NCBI GenBank assembly: GCA_031459765.1 | Contig: JAVKHY010000002.1 | Coordinates: 321,350 to 385,349, forward strand | Length of the DNA stretch: 64,000 nucleotides | From: Armatimonadota bacterium | GTDB lineage: Bacteria > Sysuimicrobiota > Sysuimicrobiia > Sysuimicrobiales > Kaftiobacteriaceae | Reading direction: 5' to 3' | Shown: piece by piece, positions 1 to 7,602 of the stretch | Layout of the letters: each line of letters opens with the position of its first letter | Numbering within the stretch: position 1 is the first letter of the stretch | Made by a program: the position numbers and the translations under genes | Notes under the pieces: generated by a model | Database searches by the model: none | Seen by the model: only the letters and a program-made list of their open reading frames with translations | Told to the model about the DNA's origin: nothing

Positions 1-235
1 CTGCGGCCAGCGCTGCGATCACGCTCCGCTCCAGCGTCAGCGGGGTCAGGCTGCCCAGGATGGGGAACACCTTCGGCCCCTCGATGACGGCGCCGGCGAA
101 GGCGAAGACTGCGGTGAGGACGGTCGCCGCGCGGAAGCCGACCACGCCCGCCCCCACCTGGGGTCCAAAGGTGTTGGCCGCATCGTTGGCCCCCACGCCC
201 CAGCCCAGGTACAGCCCCGCCAGCAGGCCGAGCAT
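1..235 (-). CDS. Pit-family inorganic phosphate transporter, N-terminal part (runs off the window)
   Basis: The first 78 codons of a membrane phosphate permease are visible; the rest lies beyond the left edge. The start is ATG at 235, two bases after the stop of the DUF47 gene. The reading begins MLGLLAGLYLGWGVGANDAA, and the GANDAAN motif with the following TFGP is the hallmark of the first PiT repeat. The later hydrophobic stretch (VVGFRAATVLTAVFAF) fits the next membrane helix. The family moves phosphate, or a metal-phosphate complex, with H+ or Na+. The DUF47 gene immediately upstream is the usual PiT partner, which supports the call. Confidence 0.87.
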   Translation of the reverse strand, partial: MLGLLAGLYLGWGVGANDAANTFGPQVGAGVVGFRAATVLTAVFAFAGAVIEGPKVFPILGSLTPLTLERSVIAALAA

Positions 236-237
236 CG

Positions 238-894
238 TCAGATCTTCAGGCCGAGGAGGAGCACTTCGAGCCGGTCGCCGGCGTCCTCGATGTCGTCCGA
301 GATCTCAGTCAAAGTCTCCAGAAAACCCTTCAGGTGGATGCGCGCCCCGATCGCCAGAGGGGAGGTGAAAATCTGGCGTGTCAGCTTCCACTCGATGTCG
401 TCGATGGTGGACTCGATAACTCCCACGGTCTTCAGGCGGTCGCGGATCAGGCCCTCGTCGGCGGCGGCGAAGAAGTTGACCACCGCCTCCTGCAGGACGG
501 AAAACATCTCGACGGTGTGCTGATAAATCTGGCGCATCGGCTCCGCGTATTCGGCGGGGATCTCCGGACGCTGACCGAGCAGGAAATCGCAGGTGTTTTC
601 GGCGGCGTCGGCGATCAGGTCCGCATGCTCCACCCAGTCGTGAAGGTCGGGACGGACGATGGGCAGGAAGGCCCCGCGGTAGAGCAGGTCGATCACCGCG
701 CGCCGCGTGTTGTCGGCGTCGGTTTCGAGGTGGTCCACTTCGATGGCCCCGGTCTTGGCCTCCTCGATGCGACCGGCCAGGTAATCCTCCAGGACCACCC
801 GTGAGCGGGCCACGCAGTGGCCCACCTTCTCCAGGTGTTCCAGCAGCAGGGTTCGGGCCTGCGCTTCCCGGCCCGTACCGAACAGGAACCGCAT
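238..894 (-). CDS. DUF47 / PhoU-like phosphate transport accessory protein
   Basis: A 218-residue, mostly helical, charged protein matching the DUF47 (TIGR00153) family in length and character. These are PhoU-like cytosolic proteins that pair with Pit transporters and are thought to modulate them. I chose ATG 894 because family members begin with a short MRF.. leader; the open frame continues upstream to 978 but that extension is Pro/Arg-rich and unconserved in style. The C-terminus (SDDIEDAGDRLEVLLLGLKI) is typical. The gene sits two bases before the pit start and the pair is almost certainly one transcript. No strong Shine-Dalgarno is visible, so the exact start is uncertain. Confidence 0.82.
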   Translation of the reverse strand: MRFLFGTGREAQARTLLLEHLEKVGHCVARSRVVLEDYLAGRIEEAKTGAIEVDHLETDADNTRRAVIDLLYRGAFLPIVRPDLHDWVEHADLIADAAENTCDFLLGQRPEIPAEYAEPMRQIYQHTVEMFSVLQEAVVNFFAAADEGLIRDRLKTVGVIESTIDDIEWKLTRQIFTSPLAIGARIHLKGFLETLTEISDDIEDAGDRLEVLLLGLKI

Positions 895-1000
895 CACGCG
901 CGCCACCGCCGTCCACCCCCTGTCGCCGCTCCCCAGATCCATCGTCCCCTGTGGCCTTCGGGGAGGATGAAGGAGCATTCCTCCGCGAAAGGACGCTGCG

Positions 1001-1321
1001 ATGAGCCTCTTCCGCAGGCTCCGGGAGCGCTGGAGCGGCGCCGCGTCGCCGGCCGATGCGCACGCCGTGGTGTTCTATGTGCGCTGCGACCGGTGCGGCG
1101 AGGTGGTGCGGGTGCGGGCCGACCGCCGGTGGGACCTGGTCCAGGAACTGGAGGACGGCGTGACCGGCTACACCCTGTACAAGGACGTTCTGGGCACACG
1201 GTGCAACCAGCTGATGCGCATGGTCGTTCGCTTCGACCGGGAGTACCGCATCACGCACCAGGACGTCGAAGGCGGCCGCTTCGCCACCGCGGCGGAGTAC
1301 GCGGCCGAGCCGTCCGGGTGA
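1001..1321 (+). CDS. Small conserved-looking cysteine-containing protein, function unknown
   Basis: A 106-residue soluble protein preceded by AAAGGA at good spacing. It contains a CDRCGE pair near residue 27 and a later lone cysteine (TRCNQL, about residue 68), so a partial metal-knuckle is possible, but a full four-cysteine ribbon is not present. The middle has a compact beta-like pattern (VVFYVRCDRCGEVVRVR) and the end is acidic. It lies 9 bases before the TolB-like gene and divergent from the phosphate genes. I do not recognise a named family, and no function is proposed. Confidence 0.6.
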   Translation: MSLFRRLRERWSGAASPADAHAVVFYVRCDRCGEVVRVRADRRWDLVQELEDGVTGYTLYKDVLGTRCNQLMRMVVRFDREYRITHQDVEGGRFATAAEYAAEPSG

Positions 1322-1330
1322 AACCGCAGA

Positions 1331-2416
1331 ATGGGCACCGTCACGGCAGCCGCTCCGTGGGCCCTCGCTGTCGTCGCCGCCGTCGTGATGGCCACCGCGG
1401 CGATGCCCGCCGTCGGTGCGGCGCCGGCGGGCCGCCTCGCCTTCCTCGCCTTCCAGGACGGGGCGCTGCGCATCGCCTCCGTCCGCGTAACCGGCGGTGC
1501 CCCGCGGTACCTGACCCCGGCGAGCACCACGGCGCATTCTCCGGGGTGGTCGCCCGACGGGCGCCGCATCGTCCACGCGGCGACGCGGAACGGACGATGG
1601 CGCATCTACGTGATGAACGCGGACGGCAGCCACCGGAGGGTGTTGACGTCGGGGGATGGAGATGACATCTTCCCCGCCGTCTCGCCGGACGGCCGGCGCA
1701 TCGCGTTCGTCCGGCGCCGGGGAGACGACACGCAAATCTACGTGATGTCCGGCGACGGCTTCGGGATACGGCGGGTCACCCGGACACCGGGCCGCCACAT
1801 GGTGCCCACCTGGTCCCCGGACGGCCGGTGGATCGCCTTTGTCTCCACGCGCGACCGCGGGGTGCCGCAGTTGTTCGTGATGCGTCCCGACGGAAGCCGC
1901 GTGCGCCAGCTCACCCGGCCCGAGACTTACGTGGGCAACGCCCACGGCCGGGAAGAGAAGACACTCGAGCTGAGCGGCGTGCTGCTCCGGCCCGGCATGC
2001 TCCATCCGGCCTGGTCGCCGGACAGCCGGTCGCTCGCCTACGTTACCCGCGTGGGCCGCGCGGAGCAGCAGATCATGATCGTGAACGCGACCGGGGGAGC
2101 GCCGCGGCGGCTGTCCACTGGGTACGCGCCCGCGTGGTCGCCCGACGGGAAGCGCATCGCCTTCGTCGTCGCGCGGGTCGGCGATTCCCAGATCTACACC
2201 GTGAACGCCGACGGTACCCATCTCCGGCGGCTCACCGCCCACGGCGCCAATATGCTCCCGACCTGGTCTCCCGACGGCCGGTGGCTGGCCTTCCTGTTCG
2301 CCGGCCGCGGCGGCCTCGGTCTGTACGCGATGCGCCCGGACGGAACGGATCGCCGCCGCCTCGCCGACGCTGGCGGCGACCTCTCGATGGGACCGGTGAT
2401 CGCCTGGCAGCCCTAA
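1331..2416 (+). CDS. Secreted TolB-like beta-propeller (PD40/WD40-like repeats)
   Basis: A 361-residue protein with an N-terminal hydrophobic signal or anchor (about residues 7-30) followed by repeated blades. Six WSPDG-type motifs can be counted (SPGWSPDGRR, FPAVSPDGRR, VPTWSPDGRW, HPAWSPDSRS, APAWSPDGKR, LPTWSPDGRW), each followed by I/LAF or a similar strand and by IYV/LFVM..DG turns. This is the TolB/PD40 six-bladed propeller layout. It lacks a separate catalytic domain and the Tol-Pal neighbours, so a generic extracytoplasmic binding role is more likely than true TolB. It converges with pyrE, the two stops overlapping by four bases. Confidence 0.85.
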   Translation: MGTVTAAAPWALAVVAAVVMATAAMPAVGAAPAGRLAFLAFQDGALRIASVRVTGGAPRYLTPASTTAHSPGWSPDGRRIVHAATRNGRWRIYVMNADGSHRRVLTSGDGDDIFPAVSPDGRRIAFVRRRGDDTQIYVMSGDGFGIRRVTRTPGRHMVPTWSPDGRWIAFVSTRDRGVPQLFVMRPDGSRVRQLTRPETYVGNAHGREEKTLELSGVLLRPGMLHPAWSPDSRSLAYVTRVGRAEQQIMIVNATGGAPRRLSTGYAPAWSPDGKRIAFVVARVGDSQIYTVNADGTHLRRLTAHGANMLPTWSPDGRWLAFLFAGRGGLGLYAMRPDGTDRRRLADAGGDLSMGPVIAWQP

Positions 2417-2985
2417 ACCGGTTCCTTCGGCTCGATCAGCGCCACGCCCGCCCGGCACAACGGGCAGTGCTCCGGCTCCCACGCCTTGACGTCTAGTGTC
2501 AGCAGGGCGCGAACCGGGACGCCGAGGTCCAGCCGACCGCCGGAGCGATCGACGAGCACCGAGGCGCCCACGATCTCCGCCTCCGCGGCGCGGACCAGTT
2601 CCAGCACCCTGCGCAGCGACCCCCCGGTCGTCAGGGCGTCCTCGACGGCCAGCACCCGCTCCCCGCGGCGCAGGACAAATCCCCGGCGCAGCACCATGCC
2701 TTCCGCCCCGCCCTTCTCCGCAAAGACGGCCCGGGCGCCGAGCCGGCGCGCCACCTCGTGGGCCAGGATGATTCCGCCGACGGCCGGACCGATGACGACA
2801 TCGATGCGGGTGCGGGCGTAGGGTTCGGCCATCGCCCCGGCCAGGCGCGCCGCCTGTTCGGGATACTGCAGGACCTGCGCGCAGAGCACGAACAGGTCGC
2901 TGTGCCGCCCCGAGGTGAGGAGAAAGTGGCCGCGGCGCACCGCTCCGGCGGCCTCGAGGATCCTCAGCACCTCATCGGGAGTCAT
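2413..2985 (-). CDS. pyrE: Orotate phosphoribosyltransferase
   Basis: Catalyses orotate + PRPP to OMP in de novo pyrimidine synthesis. The 190-residue protein has the type-I PRT phosphate-binding loop (AVEDALTTGGS), the N-terminal orotate-binding region (LLTSGRHSDLFVLCAQ) and a C-terminal CPLC motif common in the longer, thermophile-type PyrE branch. ATG 2985 (MTPDEVLRILEAAGAV) is chosen because homologues start just before this helix; the frame is open further upstream without recognisable sequence. No other pyrimidine genes are nearby, so it is a stand-alone gene here. Confidence 0.9.
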   Translation of the reverse strand: MTPDEVLRILEAAGAVRRGHFLLTSGRHSDLFVLCAQVLQYPEQAARLAGAMAEPYARTRIDVVIGPAVGGIILAHEVARRLGARAVFAEKGGAEGMVLRRGFVLRRGERVLAVEDALTTGGSLRRVLELVRAAEAEIVGASVLVDRSGGRLDLGVPVRALLTLDVKAWEPEHCPLCRAGVALIEPKEPV

Positions 2986-3127
2986 CGGATGGTTCTTCGC
3001 ACACGAGCCCCAGGGGCCTGCCGGACTCCACGTTCGCCTGGCCGCGCCTCTCTGCGGGGAAACGCGCTCAAGATCCCCCGACCCGCCCGACTGCTCCGCT
3101 CGACCTCCGGGCATGCTCGGGCCTGAG

Positions 3128-3793
3128 ATGCGGTGGCACCGCCTGGCCGGCCCGATCCTGTGCGGCCTGCTACTGACAGGCCTCCTCGCCCCGGGCCCAC
3201 TCCCTGCGCCACCTCCCGCCCCGGTCTACGGCGGCGCGGCGCCGGGAGGAATCGACCGCCGGGCGATTCCCATGCTGGTCACCCGGGGCGGCGACCTCGT
3301 CCGGTACGGAACGGGCGTCGTGGTCGGACCGTCGACGATCCTGACGGCGAAGCACGCGGTGGGCGCCGCACCCGAGATCGTGCTCCCCACAGGGATGAGG
3401 GTGAAGGGCCGGACGGTCTGCCGCGCCCGCGTCGAAGACCTGGCCGTCGTCCGGGCCCGGTTGCCGACGGGGACGCCGTCCTATGCGCTCTCCTCGAGGC
3501 CGCCCGCCGTGGGTGAATCGGTCCGCGTCGCCGGTTATCCCGGCCGGCGCTGGACCACGGCCGGCGGGCGCGTGACCTATATCATCTCATCCGCGGTCCT
3601 CGGCGGCCGGAGGATCCACTCCCCGATGATCGTCTTCCGCCCCGCCCTCAGCCAGGGCGCGAGCGGCGCTCCGGTCTTCAACCGCCGCAACCAGGTCGTC
3701 GGGATTTTCGTCGCCAGCAACCGCAGCGAGAACTACAGCATCGCCTTCCCCGCGGCCACGGCGCTCCGGGTCTGCCGCAGCCACCTAAAGTAG
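3128..3793 (+). CDS. Secreted trypsin-like serine protease
   Basis: A 221-residue protein with an N-terminal signal peptide (hydrophobic LAGPILCGLLLTGLLAPG) and a chymotrypsin-fold domain. The catalytic triad is readable: His in ILTAKHAVG, Asp in VEDLAVVRA and Ser in LSQGASGAPVFN, followed by the expected VVGIF strand. It lacks a PDZ domain, so it is a short V8/trypsin-2-like protease rather than HtrA. ATG 3128 begins a classic signal peptide; ATG 3113 five codons upstream is an alternative. It would act outside the cytoplasmic membrane. Substrate is unknown. Confidence 0.85.
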   Translation: MRWHRLAGPILCGLLLTGLLAPGPLPAPPPAPVYGGAAPGGIDRRAIPMLVTRGGDLVRYGTGVVVGPSTILTAKHAVGAAPEIVLPTGMRVKGRTVCRARVEDLAVVRARLPTGTPSYALSSRPPAVGESVRVAGYPGRRWTTAGGRVTYIISSAVLGGRRIHSPMIVFRPALSQGASGAPVFNRRNQVVGIFVASNRSENYSIAFPAATALRVCRSHLK

Positions 3794-3889
3794 CCCGCGG
3801 CGCAACCTCCGCCCGGGGCAGCCGCGGTCGGGCTTCAGCGGCCGGGCCGAGGGAAGTCCGCACGCGGCGAGAAGTCAAAGCCAGCACCC

Positions 3890-4403
3890 ATGCGCGTCAC
3901 CCCCTACGGCGCGGTCCGGACGGTCACCGGCTCGATGCACCTCGTCGAGACCGGCGGGATCCGCCTGCTGCTGGACTGCGGGCTGTTCCAGGGCCGGCGC
4001 GCGGAGTCCTACGCGGTCAACAGCCATCGCCACGTCGGGGATGTGCGAGTCCGGCCGCATCCTCCATCACCTGCGCCACCACATCGGCGATCCCCGCTCG
4101 CAGCTGCTGATCGTCTCCTTCCAGGCGGCGCACACCCTGGGGCGGCGATTGGCCGACGCGGTGTCGCCGGTGAACATCTTCGGAGAACCCCACGACGTGC
4201 GGCTCCAGGTGGGCGTGCTCCATGCCTTCAGCGCGCACGCCGACCGCGACGAGTTGCTGGGCTGGGTCGGCCGGCTCCCCCGCATGGGACAGATCGTCTG
4301 CATCCACGGCGAGGAGCGGCGCGCTCTGGCCTTTGTGGAGCGGCTCGCCGTCCTCGGCCTGACCGCGCACGTTCCAGAGCGCGGGAGGGGGTTCACTGTT
4401 TAG
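3890..4403 (+). pseudogene. Internally deleted MBL-fold RNA-processing exonuclease (COG1236/YSH1-like)
   Basis: The first ~45 codons ([15 protein letters not shown].., [14 protein letters not shown]) are the N-terminus of a metallo-beta-lactamase/beta-CASP protein. From about 4026, in a different frame, the sequence reads [17 protein letters not shown] and continues through [17 protein letters not shown] and a VCIHGEE segment to TAG at 4403, which is the C-terminal part of the same family. The central ~280 residues of a usual ~460, including the HxHxDH metal site, are missing, and the two pieces are out of frame. A deletion or an assembly collapse at about 4014-4026 explains both observations. 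Confidence 0.78.
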
Positions 4404-4465
4404 GCAGGGAGTCCCACGGATCTGGCCGAACACAGTGCGCAACGCCGAGTCCAGAAGGTCCAGCT

Positions 4466-4978
4466 ATGCGGCTTGGTGTGCGGGAACTCTGGACGGTGAT
4501 CCACGGCCTCGTCCTTGGCACGCTCTTCCTCCTGGCCTTCGCCGGCGGCTTCGCCGGCTTTTACAGCCTCCGCCCCGAATGGGTCACCGTGGCCGGTATC
4601 CGGGAGCGCCTGCGCCGGCTCCTCGCCGGGTCATGGATCATGGCCCTCGTGGCCTGGCTCACCGTGATCACCGGGACCTGGATCGTCTATCCCTGGTATC
4701 GCGCGGCCGATCCGAGCAGCCCCCGGTCGAGGCTCCTGGCCGACCCGGCCACCGCGGGCTGGCACGTCTTCGGCATGGAGTGGAAAGAGCACGTGGCCTG
4801 GATCGCGCCGATCCTGGCCACCGCCGTGGCCTACGCCGTGACCTACTACCGCGAGGACCTGGCCCACCGCCAGGACGTTCGCCGAGCCGCGCTGGTCCTG
4901 TTCACGGTGGCATTCCTGACCGCGGGCGTGGCCGGGATCTTCGGAGCCTTCATCAACAAGGTCGCTGCCATTCGCTAG
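4466..4978 (+). CDS. Four-helix integral membrane protein, function unknown
   Basis: A 170-residue protein with four clear membrane segments (about residues 10-33, 54-75, 108-130 and 143-165). The start ATG 4466 follows AGAAGG at good spacing. Histidines lie at the first helix (VIHGLVLG) and near the third ([15 protein letters not shown]), which could be haem or quinone-site ligands, but this is only suggestive. It is followed 11 bases later by a second small membrane protein and then by a multihaem cytochrome, so a role in membrane electron transfer is a reasonable guess. I do not recognise a named family. Confidence 0.75.
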   Translation: MRLGVRELWTVIHGLVLGTLFLLAFAGGFAGFYSLRPEWVTVAGIRERLRRLLAGSWIMALVAWLTVITGTWIVYPWYRAADPSSPRSRLLADPATAGWHVFGMEWKEHVAWIAPILATAVAYAVTYYREDLAHRQDVRRAALVLFTVAFLTAGVAGIFGAFINKVAAIR

Positions 4979-4989
4979 GGGGGTGTGTG

Positions 4990-5316
4990 ATGGCACAGGC
5001 GAGGACCAAGCCCAACGGACCCGTAGCCGCCGCGTTCCTGGCCTCCGGCATCGGCTCGTTCGCCCTCGGCCTCCTCACCACGGGGGCCGCGGCGTCTGAA
5101 GGCCTGGCCAACGCCCTCCGCTGGTCTCGCCCCGTGGGGCCGCTCTCCGGAAAGAGCACGCTGGCCGTGATCGTCTGGCTCGCGGCCTGGATCGTCCTTG
5201 GATCGGTGTGGCGGAGGAAGGAAGTGCGCTTCGCCCCCGCCTTCCTCTGGACGCTCATCCTCCTCGGCCTCGGGTTGCTGCTGACCTTCCCTCCCTTCTT
5301 CGAAGCCTTCGAATAG
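4990..5316 (+). CDS. Small three-helix membrane protein, function unknown
   Basis: A 108-residue hydrophobic protein with three predicted membrane segments (around AAFLASGIGSFALGLLTTGA, STLAVIVWLAAWIVLGSVW and LWTLILLGLGLLLTFPPF). It begins 11 bases after the preceding membrane gene, with GGGTGTGTG upstream of ATG 4990. The two are probably co-transcribed and may form a complex. It ends just before a strong hairpin at 5339-5366. No catalytic or cofactor motif is visible, and no family is recognised. Confidence 0.7.
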   Translation: MAQARTKPNGPVAAAFLASGIGSFALGLLTTGAAASEGLANALRWSRPVGPLSGKSTLAVIVWLAAWIVLGSVWRRKEVRFAPAFLWTLILLGLGLLLTFPPFFEAFE

Positions 5317-5338
5317 TACGCACGTTCCGCCCCCTTCG

Positions 5339-5366
5339 CCCGTCGGGTGCGCATCGACCCGGCGGG
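5339..5366 (+). terminator. Stem-loop after the two membrane-protein genes
   Basis: A 10-bp stem (CCCGTCGGGT paired with ACCCGGCGGG, one G-T wobble) closes an 8-base loop, 23 bases after the stop at 5316. There is no T-run, which is common in very GC-rich genomes, so this is a candidate terminator or processing hairpin only. Confidence 0.4.
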
Positions 5367-5525
5367 CACGTTGGTTCCCATCCGGCGAGCGCCTGAGAGC
5401 TGTGGGTCTCTTTCTGCCTAGTGCATCCTGCGGGTCAATGGTACGCCTGCATCATGTACGTTCCCTACGACACGGTCATACGCTGGCCCCCAGGGGAGAC
5501 TGATCTCCTTCCTGGAGGTCCGCCC

Positions 5526-6653
5526 ATGCGTGCCATCTTTGCGCTTCTTGCCGGGCTGGTGATCGTTGCCTTCGCCTTGATCGTCTCGCCGCGCCATCCG
5601 CCGGTGGCCGAGGCCCAGGTCGGGAGAACGTATGTCGGTAGCGAGAGGTGCGCCACCTGCCACGCCGACGTGGCCGCGAAGTGGAAGCGCACCCTCCACA
5701 GCAAGATGGTCCGGCCGGCCACGCGCGACCAGATCCATGGGAATCTCCAGGCGCCGAACGCGCCGAACCTGGCCGAGTTCGACTTCGCCTACGTGCTGGG
5801 AGGGTGGTACAAGGAGGAGCGGTACGTGATCCGGCGCGGCGGCGAACTGCTGGTAACGCCGCACGAATGGAACCATGTTCTGAAGACCTACACGATCCGC
5901 CGGACGGCGAGCGGGGACCTCGAGTTCAGCAACTGGCGTACGGCATGCATCGGCTGCCACACCACGGGGTATGATCCCCAGACGCGCACCTGGGCCGAGC
6001 TCAACATCGGCTGTGAGTCGTGCCACGGACCGGGATCGGCCCATGTCGCGCAGCCGGCCAAAGCCACTATCATCATCGATCGTACCGCGGAAGCCTGCGG
6101 CTCCTGCCACATTCGTGGGACCGACAACGCCACCAGATTCGGCTTCCCGACCACGTACGTCCTCGGACGGCCGGATACGCTGCTCGCCGGATTCACGCCG
6201 ATCCCGATGACAGACGCCGCGTCGATCTTCCCGGACCAACGCACCAGTAGCCGGCACCGCCAGCAGTTCATCGACTACACGAAGAGCAAGCACTACACCC
6301 ATGCCAGGATGGGATGCGTGGTCTGCCATGACGCGCACGCCGGCACGGAGGTCGCCTATTCCCAGCTGAAGAAACCGAAGGCTTCGCTGTGCACCTCCTG
6401 CCACCAGGATCAGGCCCGCCGGTTCGTGGCGCACACCGGCCATCAGAAGTGGCAGGTGACGTGCACCGACTGCCACACCCCGCGTGTGATCGCGAACGGC
6501 ACGGTCTCCACACATACCTTCAAGACCCTGCCGCCCGCCGACACCCTGCGGCTCGGCCCGCGTCAGGCCAACTCCTGCACGTACAAGTGCCATACCACGC
6601 AGAGCGCGGAGTGGGCGCAGCAGTACGTCGTCCAGAAGGGCATCGGGAAGTAG
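5526..6653 (+). CDS. Secreted multihaem c-type cytochrome (cytochrome c554-like), 7 CxxCH plus one CxxxCH
   Basis: A 375-residue protein starting at ATG 5526 after CTGGAGG, with a signal peptide (ALLAGLVIVAFALIV). Seven CxxCH haem-attachment motifs are readable: CATCH, CIGCH, CESCH, CGSCH, CVVCH, CTSCH and CTDCH. An eighth, near the C-terminus, is CTYKCH, a three-residue-spaced variant. The order and spacing, including CESCHGPGSAH and CVVCHDAH, resemble the cytochrome c554/doubled-CXXCH group. It would sit in the periplasm or outside the cell and pass electrons. It stands alone after two small membrane proteins, so its redox partner is not identified. Confidence 0.88.
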   Translation: MRAIFALLAGLVIVAFALIVSPRHPPVAEAQVGRTYVGSERCATCHADVAAKWKRTLHSKMVRPATRDQIHGNLQAPNAPNLAEFDFAYVLGGWYKEERYVIRRGGELLVTPHEWNHVLKTYTIRRTASGDLEFSNWRTACIGCHTTGYDPQTRTWAELNIGCESCHGPGSAHVAQPAKATIIIDRTAEACGSCHIRGTDNATRFGFPTTYVLGRPDTLLAGFTPIPMTDAASIFPDQRTSSRHRQQFIDYTKSKHYTHARMGCVVCHDAHAGTEVAYSQLKKPKASLCTSCHQDQARRFVAHTGHQKWQVTCTDCHTPRVIANGTVSTHTFKTLPPADTLRLGPRQANSCTYKCHTTQSAEWAQQYVVQKGIGK

Positions 6654-6689
6654 TGCACAGGATGTAGCCGGACCGACCGGCTGGAACGC

Positions 6690-6722
6690 GAGTGCCCGGG
6701 ATGCCGCGCATCTCGGGCACTC
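6690..6722. terminator. Strong stem-loop between the convergent cytochrome and Ala-rich protein genes
   Basis: A 14-bp stem (GAGTGCCCGGGATG with CATCTCGGGCACTC, one wobble pair) closes a 5-base loop. It lies 36 bases after the cytochrome stop and 25 bases beyond the stop of the convergent gene at 6748. Its position suggests a bidirectional terminator, although no T-tract follows. Confidence 0.65.
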
Positions 6723-6747
6723 GTCATCTCCGATGCGGCTGTGCGGG

Positions 6748-7224
6748 CTACTTTCCCTGGGCCACCTGCTGCATCAACGTAGCGACCTGCTGCGCGGAGG
6801 TCTTGATCTTGGCCAGGTCCGTGCTCTTCATCCCGGCCACCGCCGCGGCGTCCGCGTCCTTCGCCTTGGCCATCAGCGCCGCGCTGGCGTTGGCCCGCCG
6901 GAGATCGGCCAGGACGCCGTTGCCCATCCCCTGACAGGGGTTGTCCCAGGCGGCGTTCACGTTCTCACCTTTGGCTCCCTCGATGCAGACCAACGCATGA
7001 CCGAGATGCTCTTTCGCCGCCCCCACCGCATTGCTGCCCGCCGCGTATCCCGCGTGCGCGGCGGCGGTCTTCGCCTGCGCGATGGCCGCGGCCAGACTCG
7101 AGGAGCCGGAGTCTCCCGAGGGAGGCGGAGTGGGCTGGGTGTGATAGGGCGCGTAGGCCACGCCGGCCGCCAGACCCAGAACCGCAACGGACACCATCGT
7201 CAACACCGTTACCTTCCGAGGCAT
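6748..7224 (-). CDS. Secreted alanine-rich protein, function unknown
   Basis: A 158-residue protein with a clean signal peptide (VTVLTMVSVAVLGLAAGVAYA) and a strong Shine-Dalgarno (GGGAGGTGAT) before ATG 7224. The mature part begins with a Pro/Ser/Gly linker and is then helical and Ala-rich, with two cysteines (ALVCIEGAKG and DNPCQGMGNG) that could form a disulphide. The pattern is like small periplasmic helical-bundle proteins in which many histidine/lysine-poor Ala repeats form amphipathic helices. No enzyme motif is seen. It is transcribed towards the cytochrome gene. Confidence 0.72.
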   Translation of the reverse strand: MPRKVTVLTMVSVAVLGLAAGVAYAPYHTQPTPPPSGDSGSSSLAAAIAQAKTAAAHAGYAAGSNAVGAAKEHLGHALVCIEGAKGENVNAAWDNPCQGMGNGVLADLRRANASAALMAKAKDADAAAVAGMKSTDLAKIKTSAQQVATLMQQVAQGK

Positions 7225-7302
7225 CGCAGATCACCTCCCTCGCCAAGTTTCCCCCGGCATCGTCACGGCTGTGTAAGGCCGATGTTGCGGTTATGGTGTG
7301 GG

Positions 7303-7600
7303 TCAGGTCAGGCGGAGGCCGAGAGCGAAGGTTCCGGCGTAGCCCTGCCCTCCCGTCTGACCGGGAGGATCAGGTGCGACCCGCCGGTGCGGAAGACGCC
7401 GTCGGTGGCGTTTGTCGTGTCCCGGCGGCCTCTCTAGTTGTAGGGCGGCTGCGCGTGTACCTGGTCTGTGACGGCGTCATCGAAGGACGGCTGCGAGGTG
7501 AACTCGAATCCCGGCACCGACCCGGGGTCGGTGCGGATCTTGAAGTGCGTGTGCACTGGATCCCCGCTCCAGGGCCGCCGGACCTTCTCCTCTACGAAGG
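7303..7600 (-). pseudogene. Decayed C-terminal fragment of an intradiol ring-cleavage dioxygenase
   Basis: Reading the minus strand from about 7600, one frame gives VRRPWSGDPVHTHFKIRTDP and then FEFTSQPSFDDAVTDQVHAQ, ending PPYN and TAG at 7434. Past that stop, the same frame continues RGRRDTTNATDGVFRTGGSH then LILPVRREG. A one-base frame change near 7340 restores GQGYAGTFALGLRLT and TGA at 7303. Joined together, this is the C-terminal ~95 residues of an intradiol dioxygenase-like protein (HFK metal-site region, FTSQ..DDA..D.VHA, TD.VF..GG). The 5' two thirds are absent. One nonsense codon, one frameshift and the truncation mark it as dead. The family call is from memory of its motifs, not from a search. 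Confidence 0.62.
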
Positions 7601-7602
7601 CG

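Noticed and set aside
305-2482. A 725-codon minus-strand open frame across the DUF47, Cys-protein and TolB-like genes
   Set aside because: Its translation is Arg/Pro/Gly-rich and it is antisense to, or out of frame with, genes that have clear motifs. It results from GC-rich codon bias, as do many other long open frames opposite real genes.
3849-3860. GAGGGAAGTCCG, resembling the conserved P4 start of RNase P RNA
   Set aside because: There is no room or downstream conserved pairing partner before the gene at 3890, and the rest of the RNA is not recognisable.
3890-4978. A single 362-codon open frame from the MBL remnant through the membrane protein
   Set aside because: The middle is out-of-frame junk relative to the MBL C-terminus, and the membrane protein has its own start and Shine-Dalgarno at 4466.
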